This document shows, one piece after another, positions 1-8,325 of a stretch of 64,000 bases of DNA. The translations under genes and the position numbers were made by a program. Where the stretch lies: NCBI GenBank assembly GCA_011390935.1, contig JAABRL010000014.1, forward strand, positions 21,840 through 85,839, in the 5' to 3' direction. A model generated the notes under the pieces. That model was not told the DNA's origin, ran no database searches, and saw only the letters and a list, made by a program, of their open reading frames with translations. Source of the DNA: Gemmatimonas sp. GTDB lineage: Bacteria > Gemmatimonadota > Gemmatimonadetes > Gemmatimonadales > Gemmatimonadaceae. Numbering within the stretch: position 1 is the stretch's first letter; the number at the start of each line of letters is the position of its first letter.

Positions 1-1
1 C

Positions 2-151
2 GCTGCGGCAGGCGGGGTGGCCTACGATCTGCTCGAGGCCGAGAATGCCGCTCTGCGCGAGCGACTGGGCGAGGCGGTTGAGCGCACGCGCGTGATTGGT
101 GCGCGGGTACGCTTTCTGCGACAGCAACTCGGGAACGGGGTGGAGAAGTGA
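2..151 (+). CDS. C-terminal fragment of a small coiled-coil protein upstream of zapA
   Basis: The reading frame is open from the window edge to TGA 149-151 and gives 49 residues. The visible part is helical and charged, with LLEAENAALRERLGEAVERT followed by RFLRQQLGNGVEK, typical of a short coiled coil. Its stop overlaps the GTG start of zapA by two bases, so the two are translationally coupled. Small coiled-coil cell-division proteins often sit next to zapA, which makes a division role plausible, but no specific family can be named from this fragment. The N-terminus lies outside the window. Confidence 0.6.
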   Translation, partial: AAAGGVAYDLLEAENAALRERLGEAVERTRVIGARVRFLRQQLGNGVEK

Positions 152-459
152 CCGATCGGCGCAATGTGGTGAAGGTGCGCATCGTGGGGGAGGAATACAC
201 GCTACGCACCGAGGCCAGCGAAGCGCGCACGCGCGCCGTGGCCGAACATGTGGATCGGATCGTGCGGGCCATCCTCGACGGGGGGGCGGTCGTGGAGACG
301 CATAAGGCGGCAATCCTCGCCGCGCTGCAGATCACCGACGAGCTGTTCACGGAGCGGGCGTCGGCCGAGTCGCTGGCGGAGGAGCTGCGCGGTCTGGCGG
401 CCGAACTGCAACCGCTGCTGCCGCCCGCCAAGCGCCGAGACGACGCCGGACCGGCCTGA
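148..459 (+). CDS. zapA: Cell division protein ZapA
   Basis: This 103-aa protein fits the ZapA family, which binds FtsZ filaments and stabilises the Z ring at midcell. The N-terminal globular part contains VKVRIVGEEYTLRTEASEA, the typical ZapA opening that leads into a helix (TRAVAEHVDRIVRAI). It is followed by ALQITDELF and a C-terminal coiled coil rich in Ala, Glu and Leu. The tail is Pro/Arg rich. The GTG start at 148 overlaps the stop of the preceding coiled-coil ORF. About 130 bases separate it from rny, a neighbour seen next to zapA in other bacteria. Confidence 0.85.
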   Translation: MTDRRNVVKVRIVGEEYTLRTEASEARTRAVAEHVDRIVRAILDGGAVVETHKAAILAALQITDELFTERASAESLAEELRGLAAELQPLLPPAKRRDDAGPA

Positions 460-469
460 GCCGTTCCGG

Positions 470-498
470 TTGCGGTGACCCAGAGGCGCCCATACGTT
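470..498 (+). promoter_or_regulatory. Candidate promoter for rny-folD-xseAB
   Basis: A -35-like TTGCGG (470-475) and -10-like TACGTT (493-498) are separated by 17 bases in the zapA-rny gap. Downstream lie two small hairpins: GCGGG/CCCGC (522-526 with 531-535) and CCGCGA/TCGCGG with a GCGA loop (560-575). The second ends 16 bases before the rny ATG and could affect its translation. The promoter match is only moderate. Confidence 0.35.
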
Positions 499-591
499 CC
501 GATGAGAACTAAATAGGTTGCGCGGGAGCCCCCGCAGCATCCGGCCCGTGACTTCCAGTCCGCGAGCGATCGCGGTGGGGTGTATAGATCC

Positions 592-2178
592 ATGAATAGC
601 CTTCCGGTGCCCGCGCTTGTCGCGATCGCTGTACTGGTGGCCGTGCTGGTGGGGTATTTTCTCGGCCGCCGCAACGGAATCGCAGGAGAGCGGGAACAGC
701 AGGTGCGTTCGCGCACGACCGCCGAAGAGACCGCCAGCCGCCTTCTCGAGGAGGCGAAGCGCGAGGCCGAAACGATTCGCAAGGGCGCGGTCGTCGCCGG
801 CAAAGAGGAGTTGATCCAGCTTCGGGAGGACTTTGAAACCGAGGTGCGGAAGCGCCGCGGCGAAGTCGAGCGCGAAGAGCGCCGCGTGCAGGATCGCGAA
901 GACCAGATTGAACGCCGTGCCGAGGGACTCGACGGGCGGGAGCGCGAGCTGTCGCAACGCGCGCAGTCGATCGATGCGCGCGACGCGCGCATCGCCGATC
1001 GTGAGGCAGAGGCGGAGCGCCTAGTCACCGAGCAGCAGCGCCGACTCGAGCAGTTGGCCGGTCTCTCGGTCGATGACGCCAAGGCCGAGATCGTGCGCCG
1101 GTATGAGGATCAGGCGCTGGCCGACGCCGCCAGTCGGCTTCGGGAAATCCGCGACTCGGCCAAGCGCAACGCCGATCGCGAAGCGCGCAAGATCGTGGCG
1201 CTCGCCGTGCAGCGTGTGGCCGCCGAAACCACCGCCGAGACCACGGTGAGTGCTGTTTCGCTGCCGAACGATGAGATGAAGGGACGCATCATCGGACGTG
1301 AGGGGCGCAACATTCGCGCGTTCGAACTGGCGACCGGTGTGGACGTGATCATCGACGACACGCCGGACACGGTGGTGGTGTCGTGCTTCGACCCCGTGCG
1401 CCGCGAAACGGCGCGACTCGCGCTGGAGAAGCTGGTCGGCGACGGCCGCATTCACCCGGGGCGCATTGAAGAGGTCGTCGCGAAGGCGCGCCTCGAGGTT
1501 GATGCGCAGATCATCGAAACGGGCGAACAGGCCGCGTACGAAGTCGGTGTGGCGGGGCTGCACCAGGAGCTGATTCGCCTGATCGGTCGCATGCGCTGGC
1601 GCACCAGCTACGGGCAGAACATCCTGTCACATAGCAAGGAAGTGGCGTGGCTTGCGGGCATGATGGCCGCCGAGCTCGGGCTCGATGTGGCGACCGCCAA
1701 GCGTGGCGCGCTACTGCATGACATCGGCAAGGTGCTCACGCATGAACACGAGGGCACGCACGTGCAGCTCGGTGTCGAAGTGGCCACCAAGTACGGCGAG
1801 AATCCCATCGTGGTGAACTGCATCGCGGCGCATCACGATGATGTTCCGCACGAAAGCGAAGTGTCGGTGCTCGTGCAGGCGGCCGACGCGATCAGCGGGT
1901 CGCGTCCCGGCGCACGGCGCGAGGCTTTCGAAACGTACGTAAAGCGTCTCGAGGGACTGGAGAAGATCGCGTCGAGCTATCGCGGTGTCGATCGGGTGTT
2001 CGCGATTCAGGCAGGACGCGAGGTGCGCGTGGTGGTCACGCCCGATCAGGTCGATGATGTGCGAGCCAGTGCGCTGTCGGAAGAGATCGCGCGTCGCATC
2101 GAATCGGAGCTGCAGTACCCGGGGCAGATCAAGGTGGTCGTCATTCGCGAAACGCGGGCGGTGGACTTTGCCCGCTGA
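592..2178 (+). CDS. rny: Ribonuclease Y
   Basis: RNase Y is a membrane-anchored endoribonuclease that starts mRNA decay. The order of parts is typical: an N-terminal membrane helix (about residues 4-22, [20 protein letters not shown]), a long Arg/Glu-rich coiled coil to about 185, a KH domain with [15 protein letters not shown] near 230, and an HD domain with [11 protein letters not shown] and LLHDIGK near 377. The predicted 528 aa agrees with the usual length of about 520. I chose ATG 592; an in-frame GTG at 580 would add four residues, and the best Shine-Dalgarno-like stretch (GGTGGGG, 574-580) suits 592. The gene overlaps folD by 11 bases. Confidence 0.95.
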   Translation: MNSLPVPALVAIAVLVAVLVGYFLGRRNGIAGEREQQVRSRTTAEETASRLLEEAKREAETIRKGAVVAGKEELIQLREDFETEVRKRRGEVEREERRVQDREDQIERRAEGLDGRERELSQRAQSIDARDARIADREAEAERLVTEQQRRLEQLAGLSVDDAKAEIVRRYEDQALADAASRLREIRDSAKRNADREARKIVALAVQRVAAETTAETTVSAVSLPNDEMKGRIIGREGRNIRAFELATGVDVIIDDTPDTVVVSCFDPVRRETARLALEKLVGDGRIHPGRIEEVVAKARLEVDAQIIETGEQAAYEVGVAGLHQELIRLIGRMRWRTSYGQNILSHSKEVAWLAGMMAAELGLDVATAKRGALLHDIGKVLTHEHEGTHVQLGVEVATKYGENPIVVNCIAAHHDDVPHESEVSVLVQAADAISGSRPGARREAFETYVKRLEGLEKIASSYRGVDRVFAIQAGREVRVVVTPDQVDDVRASALSEEIARRIESELQYPGQIKVVVIRETRAVDFAR

Positions 2179-3064
2179 ACGCATCGATGGCGCCGCAATC
2201 GCGGCCCGGATCCGCGAAGAGTCTGCACAGGCGGTGATCGCGCTCGCGGCGCGCGGTGTGGTCCCTGGCCTCAGCGTCGTGCTGGTGGGCGACGACGCAG
2301 CCAGCGCCGTGTACGTCGCGAACAAGGAGAAGTTCGCGCGCCAGGTCGGCATGCATGGCGATACGATTCGCCTGCCGGCCTCCACCACGCAGGCCGAGCT
2401 GCTCGCGCTGGTCGAGCAGCTGAACGCCGATGATGCCGTGCACGGTATTCTCGTGCAGATGCCGTTGCCGTCGCACATCGATCCGGATGTCGTGATTCGG
2501 CATATCGCGCCGCACAAGGATGTCGACGGCTTTCACCCCGTGAACGTGGGCAAGATGCTCATTGGGCACACGGACGGATTCCTGCCGTGCACGCCCGCTG
2601 GGGTCATCGAACTGCTCGTGCGCTCCGGGGTGGAGACGCGAGGGGCCGAGGCGGTGATCGTGGGGCGCAGCAACATCGTGGGCAAGCCGATGGCCGCGCT
2701 GCTGGTCCAGGCGCGCGCGGGTGGCGACGCCACGGTCACGGTGTGCCACAGCCGCTCGCGAGACTTGTTCGAGCACACGCGTCGGGCGGACATTCTCATC
2801 GCGGCCGTGGGTCGTGCCGAAATGATTCGTGGCGAGCACATCAAGCCCGGCGCGACGGTCATCGATGTCGGCATGAACCGCGTCGCCGATGCCTCGCGCG
2901 CCTCCGGCTCGCGCCTGTGCGGAGACGTGCACTTCGAGAGCGCCGAAGCGGTTGCCGGGAAGATCACGCCGGTGCCGGGTGGTGTCGGGCCCATGACCAT
3001 TGCCATGCTGCTGCAGAATACGGTGCGCGCTGCGGAACGGACCGCGTCGCGCATCGGCGCGTGA
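2168..3064 (+). CDS. folD: Bifunctional methylenetetrahydrofolate dehydrogenase/cyclohydrolase FolD
   Basis: FolD interconverts 5,10-methylene-THF, 5,10-methenyl-THF and 10-formyl-THF using NADP, and supplies one-carbon units for purines and fMet. The protein (298 aa) shows the family core: [11 protein letters not shown] at the N-terminus, the catalytic Tyr/Lys segment YVANKEK, the folate-site motif [24 protein letters not shown], and the NADP-binding segment [21 protein letters not shown] codon at 2168 is the likely start, because the frame has no better start upstream at the expected N-terminus. It therefore overlaps rny by 11 bases. The xseA reading frame follows directly. Confidence 0.93.
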   Translation: MPAERIDGAAIAARIREESAQAVIALAARGVVPGLSVVLVGDDAASAVYVANKEKFARQVGMHGDTIRLPASTTQAELLALVEQLNADDAVHGILVQMPLPSHIDPDVVIRHIAPHKDVDGFHPVNVGKMLIGHTDGFLPCTPAGVIELLVRSGVETRGAEAVIVGRSNIVGKPMAALLVQARAGGDATVTVCHSRSRDLFEHTRRADILIAAVGRAEMIRGEHIKPGATVIDVGMNRVADASRASGSRLCGDVHFESAEAVAGKITPVPGGVGPMTIAMLLQNTVRAAERTASRIGA

Positions 3065-3075
3065 GTCGCGGCGGC

Positions 3076-4305
3076 ATGGCAACGCGCGGGGCAGGCGCCA
3101 TCGACATGACCCCCGGTGCATCGCCGGAATCGCCCTTGGCGGTGCACGACCTCACGTCGGCCGCGAAGGACCTCATGGAGGGCGCGTTCCCACCGCTCTG
3201 GGTGCGCGGCGAGGTGAGTGATTTCAAGGCCCACCGAAACGGGCACTGGTACTTCGCACTGCGCGACGCGAACGCGCAGGTGCGTTGCGTGGTATGGTCC
3301 ACGCAGGCCCGTCGCATGCCCGCCGCGCCCGACGACGGTATGCAGGTGGTCGCGTTCGGGCAGATGACGGTGTGGCCCGTGCGTGGTGACCTGCAGTTCT
3401 CCGTGCGCGCGCTCGAGGCCGATGGCGAAGGGCTGTGGCGCAAGGCGCTCGAGCTGACACGACAGCGCCTCGAGGCGGACGGCCTGCTCGAGCCTGGCCG
3501 GAAGCGTCCGCTACCGGCGTCGCCGCGCACGATCGCCGTCATCACCAGTGCGGATGGCGCGGCGCTGCATGACATCATCACGGTCGCGCGTCGGCGGTCA
3601 CCGTCGGTGCATCTCGTGGTCGTGCCTGCTCGCGTCCAAGGGGAGGGCGCGCCGGAGTCACTCATCGAAGCGCTCGATCGGGTTTCGCGCTGGGGCGGGT
3701 GCGATGTGGTCATCATCGGCCGCGGTGGCGGGTCGCGCGAAGATTTGTGGGCCTTCAACGATGAGCGGCTCGCTCGCGCGGTCGCCGCCTGTCCGGTGCC
3801 CATCATCTCCGCGGTCGGCCATGAGACCGATGTCTCCATCTGCGACCTGGTGGCCGACCTCCGCGCGGCCACACCAAGCGCGGCCGCTGAGGCGGCCGTG
3901 CCATCGGTGGTCGAGCAGCGTGCCCGGGTGATACAGCTCAGTCGGCAGCTGGCCACGAGTGCCCAGCGGCGGCAGCAGCGCACCACGGTTCGCCTCGAGA
4001 CCACGCTCCGGCGGCTCCTCGCCGGCGCGGAGCGACTCACGGAGCGGAGGCAGTCGCGACTGGCACTGCTGGTCGGTCGGCTCGACGCGCTCAGCCCCCT
4101 CGCCACCCTCGCGCGCGGCTACGCAGTAGCGCGCACGCCAGAGGGCGCTACTTTGTCCGGGGTAGACGATTTCGCGGCGGGACAGCCATTCGACCTGTGG
4201 GTGCGCGACGGTGTGGTCGCGGCAGTCGCGGGCGCCAGCCGTCCCCGTCCCGATATCATCGAGGGTGGCACCACCGACGCGATTCCTGATGGGGAGCCGG
4301 CATGA
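3076..4305 (+). CDS. xseA: Exodeoxyribonuclease VII large subunit
   Basis: Catalytic subunit of exonuclease VII, which degrades single-stranded DNA from both ends. An N-terminal OB fold (WVRGEVSDFKAHRNGHWYFALRD) is followed by the catalytic domain with ITSADGAALHDI, VVIIGRGGGSREDLWAFNDE and SAVGHETD, all hallmarks of XseA, then a coiled-coil region rich in Arg/Gln. Three in-frame starts are possible: GTG 3061 (overlapping the folD stop), ATG 3076 and ATG 3106. I used 3076 (409 aa). The small subunit xseB follows with a four-base ATGA overlap, so the two are translationally coupled. Confidence 0.93.
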   Translation: MATRGAGAIDMTPGASPESPLAVHDLTSAAKDLMEGAFPPLWVRGEVSDFKAHRNGHWYFALRDANAQVRCVVWSTQARRMPAAPDDGMQVVAFGQMTVWPVRGDLQFSVRALEADGEGLWRKALELTRQRLEADGLLEPGRKRPLPASPRTIAVITSADGAALHDIITVARRRSPSVHLVVVPARVQGEGAPESLIEALDRVSRWGGCDVVIIGRGGGSREDLWAFNDERLARAVAACPVPIISAVGHETDVSICDLVADLRAATPSAAAEAAVPSVVEQRARVIQLSRQLATSAQRRQQRTTVRLETTLRRLLAGAERLTERRQSRLALLVGRLDALSPLATLARGYAVARTPEGATLSGVDDFAAGQPFDLWVRDGVVAAVAGASRPRPDIIEGGTTDAIPDGEPA

Positions 4306-4514
4306 CGTTCGAGCAGGATGTAGGGCGATTGGAGGCGATCGTGCGCGAACTGGAGCGCGACGAACTCGACCTCGACGGGGCACTGCGCCTCTTCGAGGAG
4401 GGGATCGTGCGTCTGCGCTCGGCGTCGTCCGCCCTCAGCGCTGCGCAAGGTCGTGTGCAGGAGCTCGTCGAGACCGCCAACGGAACCTTCGCCCTCGACG
4501 ATCGTGACGCTTGA
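4302..4514 (+). CDS. xseB: Exodeoxyribonuclease VII small subunit
   Basis: A 70-aa protein matching XseB, the helical small subunit that packs on XseA coiled coils. The family signature is clear: FEQDVGRLEAIVRELER followed by DLDGALRLFEEGIVRL. The length is in the normal 60-85 range. The start overlaps the xseA stop by four bases, and the downstream prenyl synthase frame is already open before this gene ends. Confidence 0.93.
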   Translation: MTFEQDVGRLEAIVRELERDELDLDGALRLFEEGIVRLRSASSALSAAQGRVQELVETANGTFALDDRDA

Positions 4515-4557
4515 GCAGCTGGTTGCGCCCGCCGTGCGTCCTAGTGCACCCACGCCC

Positions 4558-5448
4558 ATGCCGGCGGTGAGCCAGTTTGCCGCCGATCGTGTGGCCGTGC
4601 AGCGCGCGCTCGATACGTTCTGCGCTCGATGGCTCAACCATCTGTCGCCGCGTACGGCCGAGGCCATTCGCTATGCGCTGCTCGGCGAGGGGAAGCGGCT
4701 GCGCGCCATTCTGTTGCTCGAGGCCAGCCGCGCGTGTGGCGGGCCCGCGGACGCCTTCGAACTGGCGGCCGCCGTCGAAGTCGTCCATGCCTATTCGTTG
4801 GTGCACGACGACCTGCCGTGCATGGACGACGACGACGTACGTCGCGGTCGTCCCACGGTGCACCGGGCGTATGGTGTCGAGGTGGCCACGGCTGCCGGAC
4901 TCGCGATGGTGCCGCTGGCTGCGCAGAGCGCGTATCACGCCGCGCGTGCCCTCGGCCTGTCGGCGCCGGAATCTGGCGAGGTGGTGCGGACGCTCATGCA
5001 AGCGTCTGGTGGTGGTGGCATGATCGGGGGGCAACTCCTCGATCTCGAGGCCGAGGGCGTTCATCTCACCCTCGACGCGATGGAGCGGGTCCACCGCCTC
5101 AAGACGGGGGCGCTCATTGCGGCCTCGGTGATGGTTGGCGCCCAGGCCGCGAGGGCGTCCGAGGTGCGACGCCGTGCGCTCGCGCACTACGGGGCCGCCA
5201 TCGGTCTGGCGTTCCAGATTGCCGATGACGTACTCGATGTCACGGCGACCACCGACGAACTCGGCAAGACCGCCGGCCGCGATCTCGCGCTGGCCAAGAG
5301 CACCTATCCGGCGCTGCTCGGGGTAGAGGGAGCGATCGAGCGCGCCACGGCGTTGGTTGAACAGGCGTGTGGTGTGCTGGCAGCCGAGGGGCTGCTCACG
5401 CCCACGCTTGAGCAGTTGGCGCGGTACATCGTCGAACGACGCAACTGA
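4558..5448 (+). CDS. ispA: Polyprenyl (farnesyl/geranylgeranyl) diphosphate synthase
   Basis: Trans-prenyltransferase that condenses IPP with allylic diphosphates. The first Asp-rich motif with its neighbours reads VHDDLPCMDDDDVRRGRPTVH and the second QIADDVLDVTATTDELGKTAGRD; these bind the Mg-diphosphate. KRLRAILLL is the IPP-binding Lys/Arg segment. The xseB-ispA-dxs order is common and supports an IspA role, although chain length (C15 or C20) cannot be fixed from sequence alone. ATG 4558 gives 296 aa. An in-frame GTG at 4504, overlapping xseB, would give 314 aa and would keep translational coupling. Confidence 0.88.
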   Translation: MPAVSQFAADRVAVQRALDTFCARWLNHLSPRTAEAIRYALLGEGKRLRAILLLEASRACGGPADAFELAAAVEVVHAYSLVHDDLPCMDDDDVRRGRPTVHRAYGVEVATAAGLAMVPLAAQSAYHAARALGLSAPESGEVVRTLMQASGGGGMIGGQLLDLEAEGVHLTLDAMERVHRLKTGALIAASVMVGAQAARASEVRRRALAHYGAAIGLAFQIADDVLDVTATTDELGKTAGRDLALAKSTYPALLGVEGAIERATALVEQACGVLAAEGLLTPTLEQLARYIVERRN

Positions 5449-5500
5449 CGGCCCCGTCTGGCCATCCGTCGCTTCGATACCTTCATTTTTCCAGATCGCC

Positions 5501-7396
5501 ATGTCCATTCTCGAGCGCATTCAATCGCCGGCCGACCTTCGCGGCCTCTCGCGCGACGAACTCCGGGCTGTTGCCGCCGCCATGCGTGAGCGCCTCATCG
5601 AGGTCTGCTCCGACACGGGCGGTCACATTGGCGCCGGCTTGGGCGTGGTCGAACTCACGATCGCTTTGCACACGGTGCTCAACACGCCGCGCGACCTGCT
5701 CGTGTGGGACGTGGGGCATCAGGGCTATCCGCACAAGCTGCTCACGGGTCGCAACGACCGACTCGAGACGCTGCGTCAGGAAAACGGCCTGAGCGGCTTT
5801 CTCAAGCGAAGCGAGAGCGAGTACGACACGTTCGGCGCCGGCCATGCCGCCACAGCGATCTCTGCGGCCGTGGGCATGGCGGCCGGTCGGGATCTACGGG
5901 GCGACGACTTCAAGGTCGCGGCCATTCTCGGAGACGGGGCGCTCTCGTGCGGTCTGGCCTACGAGGGCCTCAACAACGCGGGGCACTCCGATCGCGATAT
6001 CATCGTCGTCCTCAACGACAACGAGATGTCGATCGCGCCGAACGTTGGCGCCATGCACAAATATCTGCTGTCGGTGCAGCGCAATCCGCTCTACAACCGA
6101 CTCCGTTCGAAGATCGGGGACATCGTCGATTCGGCGCCGTCGCCCTTCAGCGGGGTCAGCACCATCGTGCGGAAGTGGGAAGAGAGCGTCAAGTCGTTCC
6201 TGACCCCCGGCGTTCTGTTCGAAGAGCTCGGCTTCCGCTACTTCGGTCCGGTGGACGGCCATGACATGGACGCGCTCATCGAGACGCTGAGCGCCGTGCG
6301 TGATTTCAAGGGTCCGCGCCTCGTGCACGTGCTCACGCAGAAGGGGAAGGGGTTTCCGGCCGGCGAACACGGCGAGAAGTGGCATGCCCTCCCGCCCGGA
6401 CACGATCCGAGCACCGGCAAGCAGCGCGCGACGCCGACGTCGCCCGCCAAGCCGAACTGGACCGCCGTGTTCGGCAAGGGGCTCTCCGAGCTCGGTGAGC
6501 AGGTGAACGCGCTGTCGGTGATCACGGCGGCGATGCCGGGTGGCACCGGCACCGGTCCCTTCGGCAAGGCGTTCCCGTCGCGATTCTTCGACGTGGGAAT
6601 CGCCGAAGGACACGCCGTCACGTTCGCTGCGGGCCTCGCCACGCAAGGCATTCGACCGGTGGTCGCGATCTACTCCACCTTCCTGCAGCGTGGCTTCGAC
6701 AACATCGTGCACGACGTCGCCATTCAGAATCTGCCCGTCACCTTCGCCATGGATCGTGCCGGTCTCGTGGGCGAAGACGGCGAGACGCACGCCGGGCTCT
6801 ACGACATCGCGTACATGCTGGCCGTGCCGGGCATGACGGTCACCGCGCCCAAGGATGGACGGGAAATGCTCGGGCTGCTCAAGGCCGGTGTGCAGCACGA
6901 TGGGCCGTTCAGCCTGCGCTATCCGCGTGACACATCGCCCGACGTGCCGCCCGCCATGGGCGACATCGACGCGACGCCGTATGGCACGTGGGAAGTGCCG
7001 CGTCTGGGGCGCGAGTTCGCAATTCTTGCCGTCGGCACGATGGTGAACACCGCGCTCGAGGCGGCCGCGCAGCTCGCGGAGGACGGCATCGATCTCACCG
7101 TCGTCAACTGCCGATACCTCAAGCCGTACGACGAGGTCACGCTCAATGCAATCCTCGCCAATCACGCGCAGGTCCTCACGCTCGAGGAAGGCACGGTCAT
7201 CAACGGCTTCGGCGCGTTCATGAGCGCCACGATCGGACGCCTCGCGCCCAACGTGCGCGTGTCGGTGCACGGTGTCCCCGATCGCATCATCTACGCCGCG
7301 TCGCGTGCGCGTCAGCTGGCGCAGTGTGGCCTCGATGTCGCGGGTGTCGTGGCGCGTGTTCGCGCGCTGCACGAGTCCGAAGCTATCGCCGGCTGA
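5501..7396 (+). CDS. dxs: 1-deoxy-D-xylulose-5-phosphate synthase
   Basis: First enzyme of the MEP isoprenoid pathway: thiamine-diphosphate-dependent condensation of pyruvate with glyceraldehyde 3-phosphate. The thiamine-diphosphate motif GDGALSCGLAYEGLNNAGH is near residue 145, followed by NDNEMSIAPNVGAMHKYL. The pyrimidine-domain motif DRAGLVGEDGETHAG lies further on, and the C-terminal transketolase domain is complete. The 631 aa is the normal length. ATG 5501 is chosen because homology begins there, although the frame is open upstream. The next MEP enzyme, dxr, lies 40 kb downstream in the rpsB-rseP cluster. Confidence 0.96.
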   Translation: MSILERIQSPADLRGLSRDELRAVAAAMRERLIEVCSDTGGHIGAGLGVVELTIALHTVLNTPRDLLVWDVGHQGYPHKLLTGRNDRLETLRQENGLSGFLKRSESEYDTFGAGHAATAISAAVGMAAGRDLRGDDFKVAAILGDGALSCGLAYEGLNNAGHSDRDIIVVLNDNEMSIAPNVGAMHKYLLSVQRNPLYNRLRSKIGDIVDSAPSPFSGVSTIVRKWEESVKSFLTPGVLFEELGFRYFGPVDGHDMDALIETLSAVRDFKGPRLVHVLTQKGKGFPAGEHGEKWHALPPGHDPSTGKQRATPTSPAKPNWTAVFGKGLSELGEQVNALSVITAAMPGGTGTGPFGKAFPSRFFDVGIAEGHAVTFAAGLATQGIRPVVAIYSTFLQRGFDNIVHDVAIQNLPVTFAMDRAGLVGEDGETHAGLYDIAYMLAVPGMTVTAPKDGREMLGLLKAGVQHDGPFSLRYPRDTSPDVPPAMGDIDATPYGTWEVPRLGREFAILAVGTMVNTALEAAAQLAEDGIDLTVVNCRYLKPYDEVTLNAILANHAQVLTLEEGTVINGFGAFMSATIGRLAPNVRVSVHGVPDRIIYAASRARQLAQCGLDVAGVVARVRALHESEAIAG

Positions 7397-7436
7397 TGCA
7401 TCATCACATGAGCCGTCTCCGCGCCGTGGCGACCTG

Positions 7437-8312
7437 ATGCGCATTGGCGTGATCGGACATCGCGGGTACGCCGGCCTTCCCGGCGTGCTCGGCGCGCTGC
7501 TCGAGTTGGCACCGACCATCGGCGCCACGCTGGCGTTCGAAGACGAACTCTACGAAATCGCGGAGGACGGCGAACCACTGGGGGAGCCGGACGCGCTCGA
7601 CCTGCTGCTCACGCTCGGTGGCGACGGCACCCTGTTGCGCGGCGCGCGGTATCTCGGCGCCCGCGACATTCCGATTCTTGGCGTGAACCTCGGTCGGCTC
7701 GGGTTCCTCACGTCGTGCGGAGGTGATGAGTTCGAAGAAGCGCTGCGCTTGTGGTCGCGTGGCGAGTTCACGGCCGAGCAGCGCATGACGCTCGACGCGC
7801 GCGCGTGGAGTGTGGACGGCGAGCCTCGTGGACGCTGGCGTTGCCTCAACGATGTCGTGCTGCACAAGGGCGGCTTCGCGCGCGTCGTACGCTTTGGCGT
7901 ACATGTCGACGGTGAACCGCTTGGCGCGTACGGTGCGGATGGCGTGGTGATCTGCACACCGACCGGGTCCACGGGGTACAGCCTGTCCGCCGGCGGTCCG
8001 GTTGTGGTCCCCACGGTGGAGTCGATCATGGTGACGCCTGTATCGCCACATACACTGGCGATGCGTCCGCTGGTGTTGCCGCCGGACGTGGAGGTCGCCC
8101 TGCGGGCTGAAGATGGTCCGGAGGGACTTTTGGTAACGGTCGATGGACAGGTTGGCACCACATTCAAGGCTGGTGAAACCCTCATCGTCCGCCGTGCCGA
8201 CACTCCCGTTCGTATCATCCGCTTCCCGGGCACCTCGTTCTTCGAACGCCTTCGCCACAAGCTTGGCTGGGGCGGGCTCAGTGAGCGCGACGGCGTCGTC
8301 TCCGCCGTATAA
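7437..8312 (+). CDS. nadK: NAD kinase
   Basis: Phosphorylates NAD to NADP with ATP. The diagnostic GGDGT motif is in LLLTLGGDGTLLRGARYL, followed by GVNLGRLGFLT and the NAD-site region CTPTGSTGYSLSAGGPVV. The 291 aa is typical. The start is ATG 7437, where the family N-terminus MRIGVIGH begins, just after dxs. Supplying NADPH precursors is relevant to the NADPH-using enzymes elsewhere in this window, but that link is inference. Confidence 0.93.
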   Translation: MRIGVIGHRGYAGLPGVLGALLELAPTIGATLAFEDELYEIAEDGEPLGEPDALDLLLTLGGDGTLLRGARYLGARDIPILGVNLGRLGFLTSCGGDEFEEALRLWSRGEFTAEQRMTLDARAWSVDGEPRGRWRCLNDVVLHKGGFARVVRFGVHVDGEPLGAYGADGVVICTPTGSTGYSLSAGGPVVVPTVESIMVTPVSPHTLAMRPLVLPPDVEVALRAEDGPEGLLVTVDGQVGTTFKAGETLIVRRADTPVRIIRFPGTSFFERLRHKLGWGGLSERDGVVSAV

Positions 8313-8325
8313 GGAGAAGGCCGGC

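Noticed and set aside
460..591. Possible 6S RNA between zapA and rny
   Set aside because: 6S genes lie next to zapA in several groups, but only about 130 bases are available. I see two short hairpins and no long open-bubble duplex. A promoter with a short leader explains the gap equally well.
4453..4557. Longer N-terminus for the prenyl synthase
   Set aside because: The frame is open to 4453 and a GTG at 4504 is possible, but the residues are Ser/Pro-rich and precede the family start; ATG 4558 is preferred.
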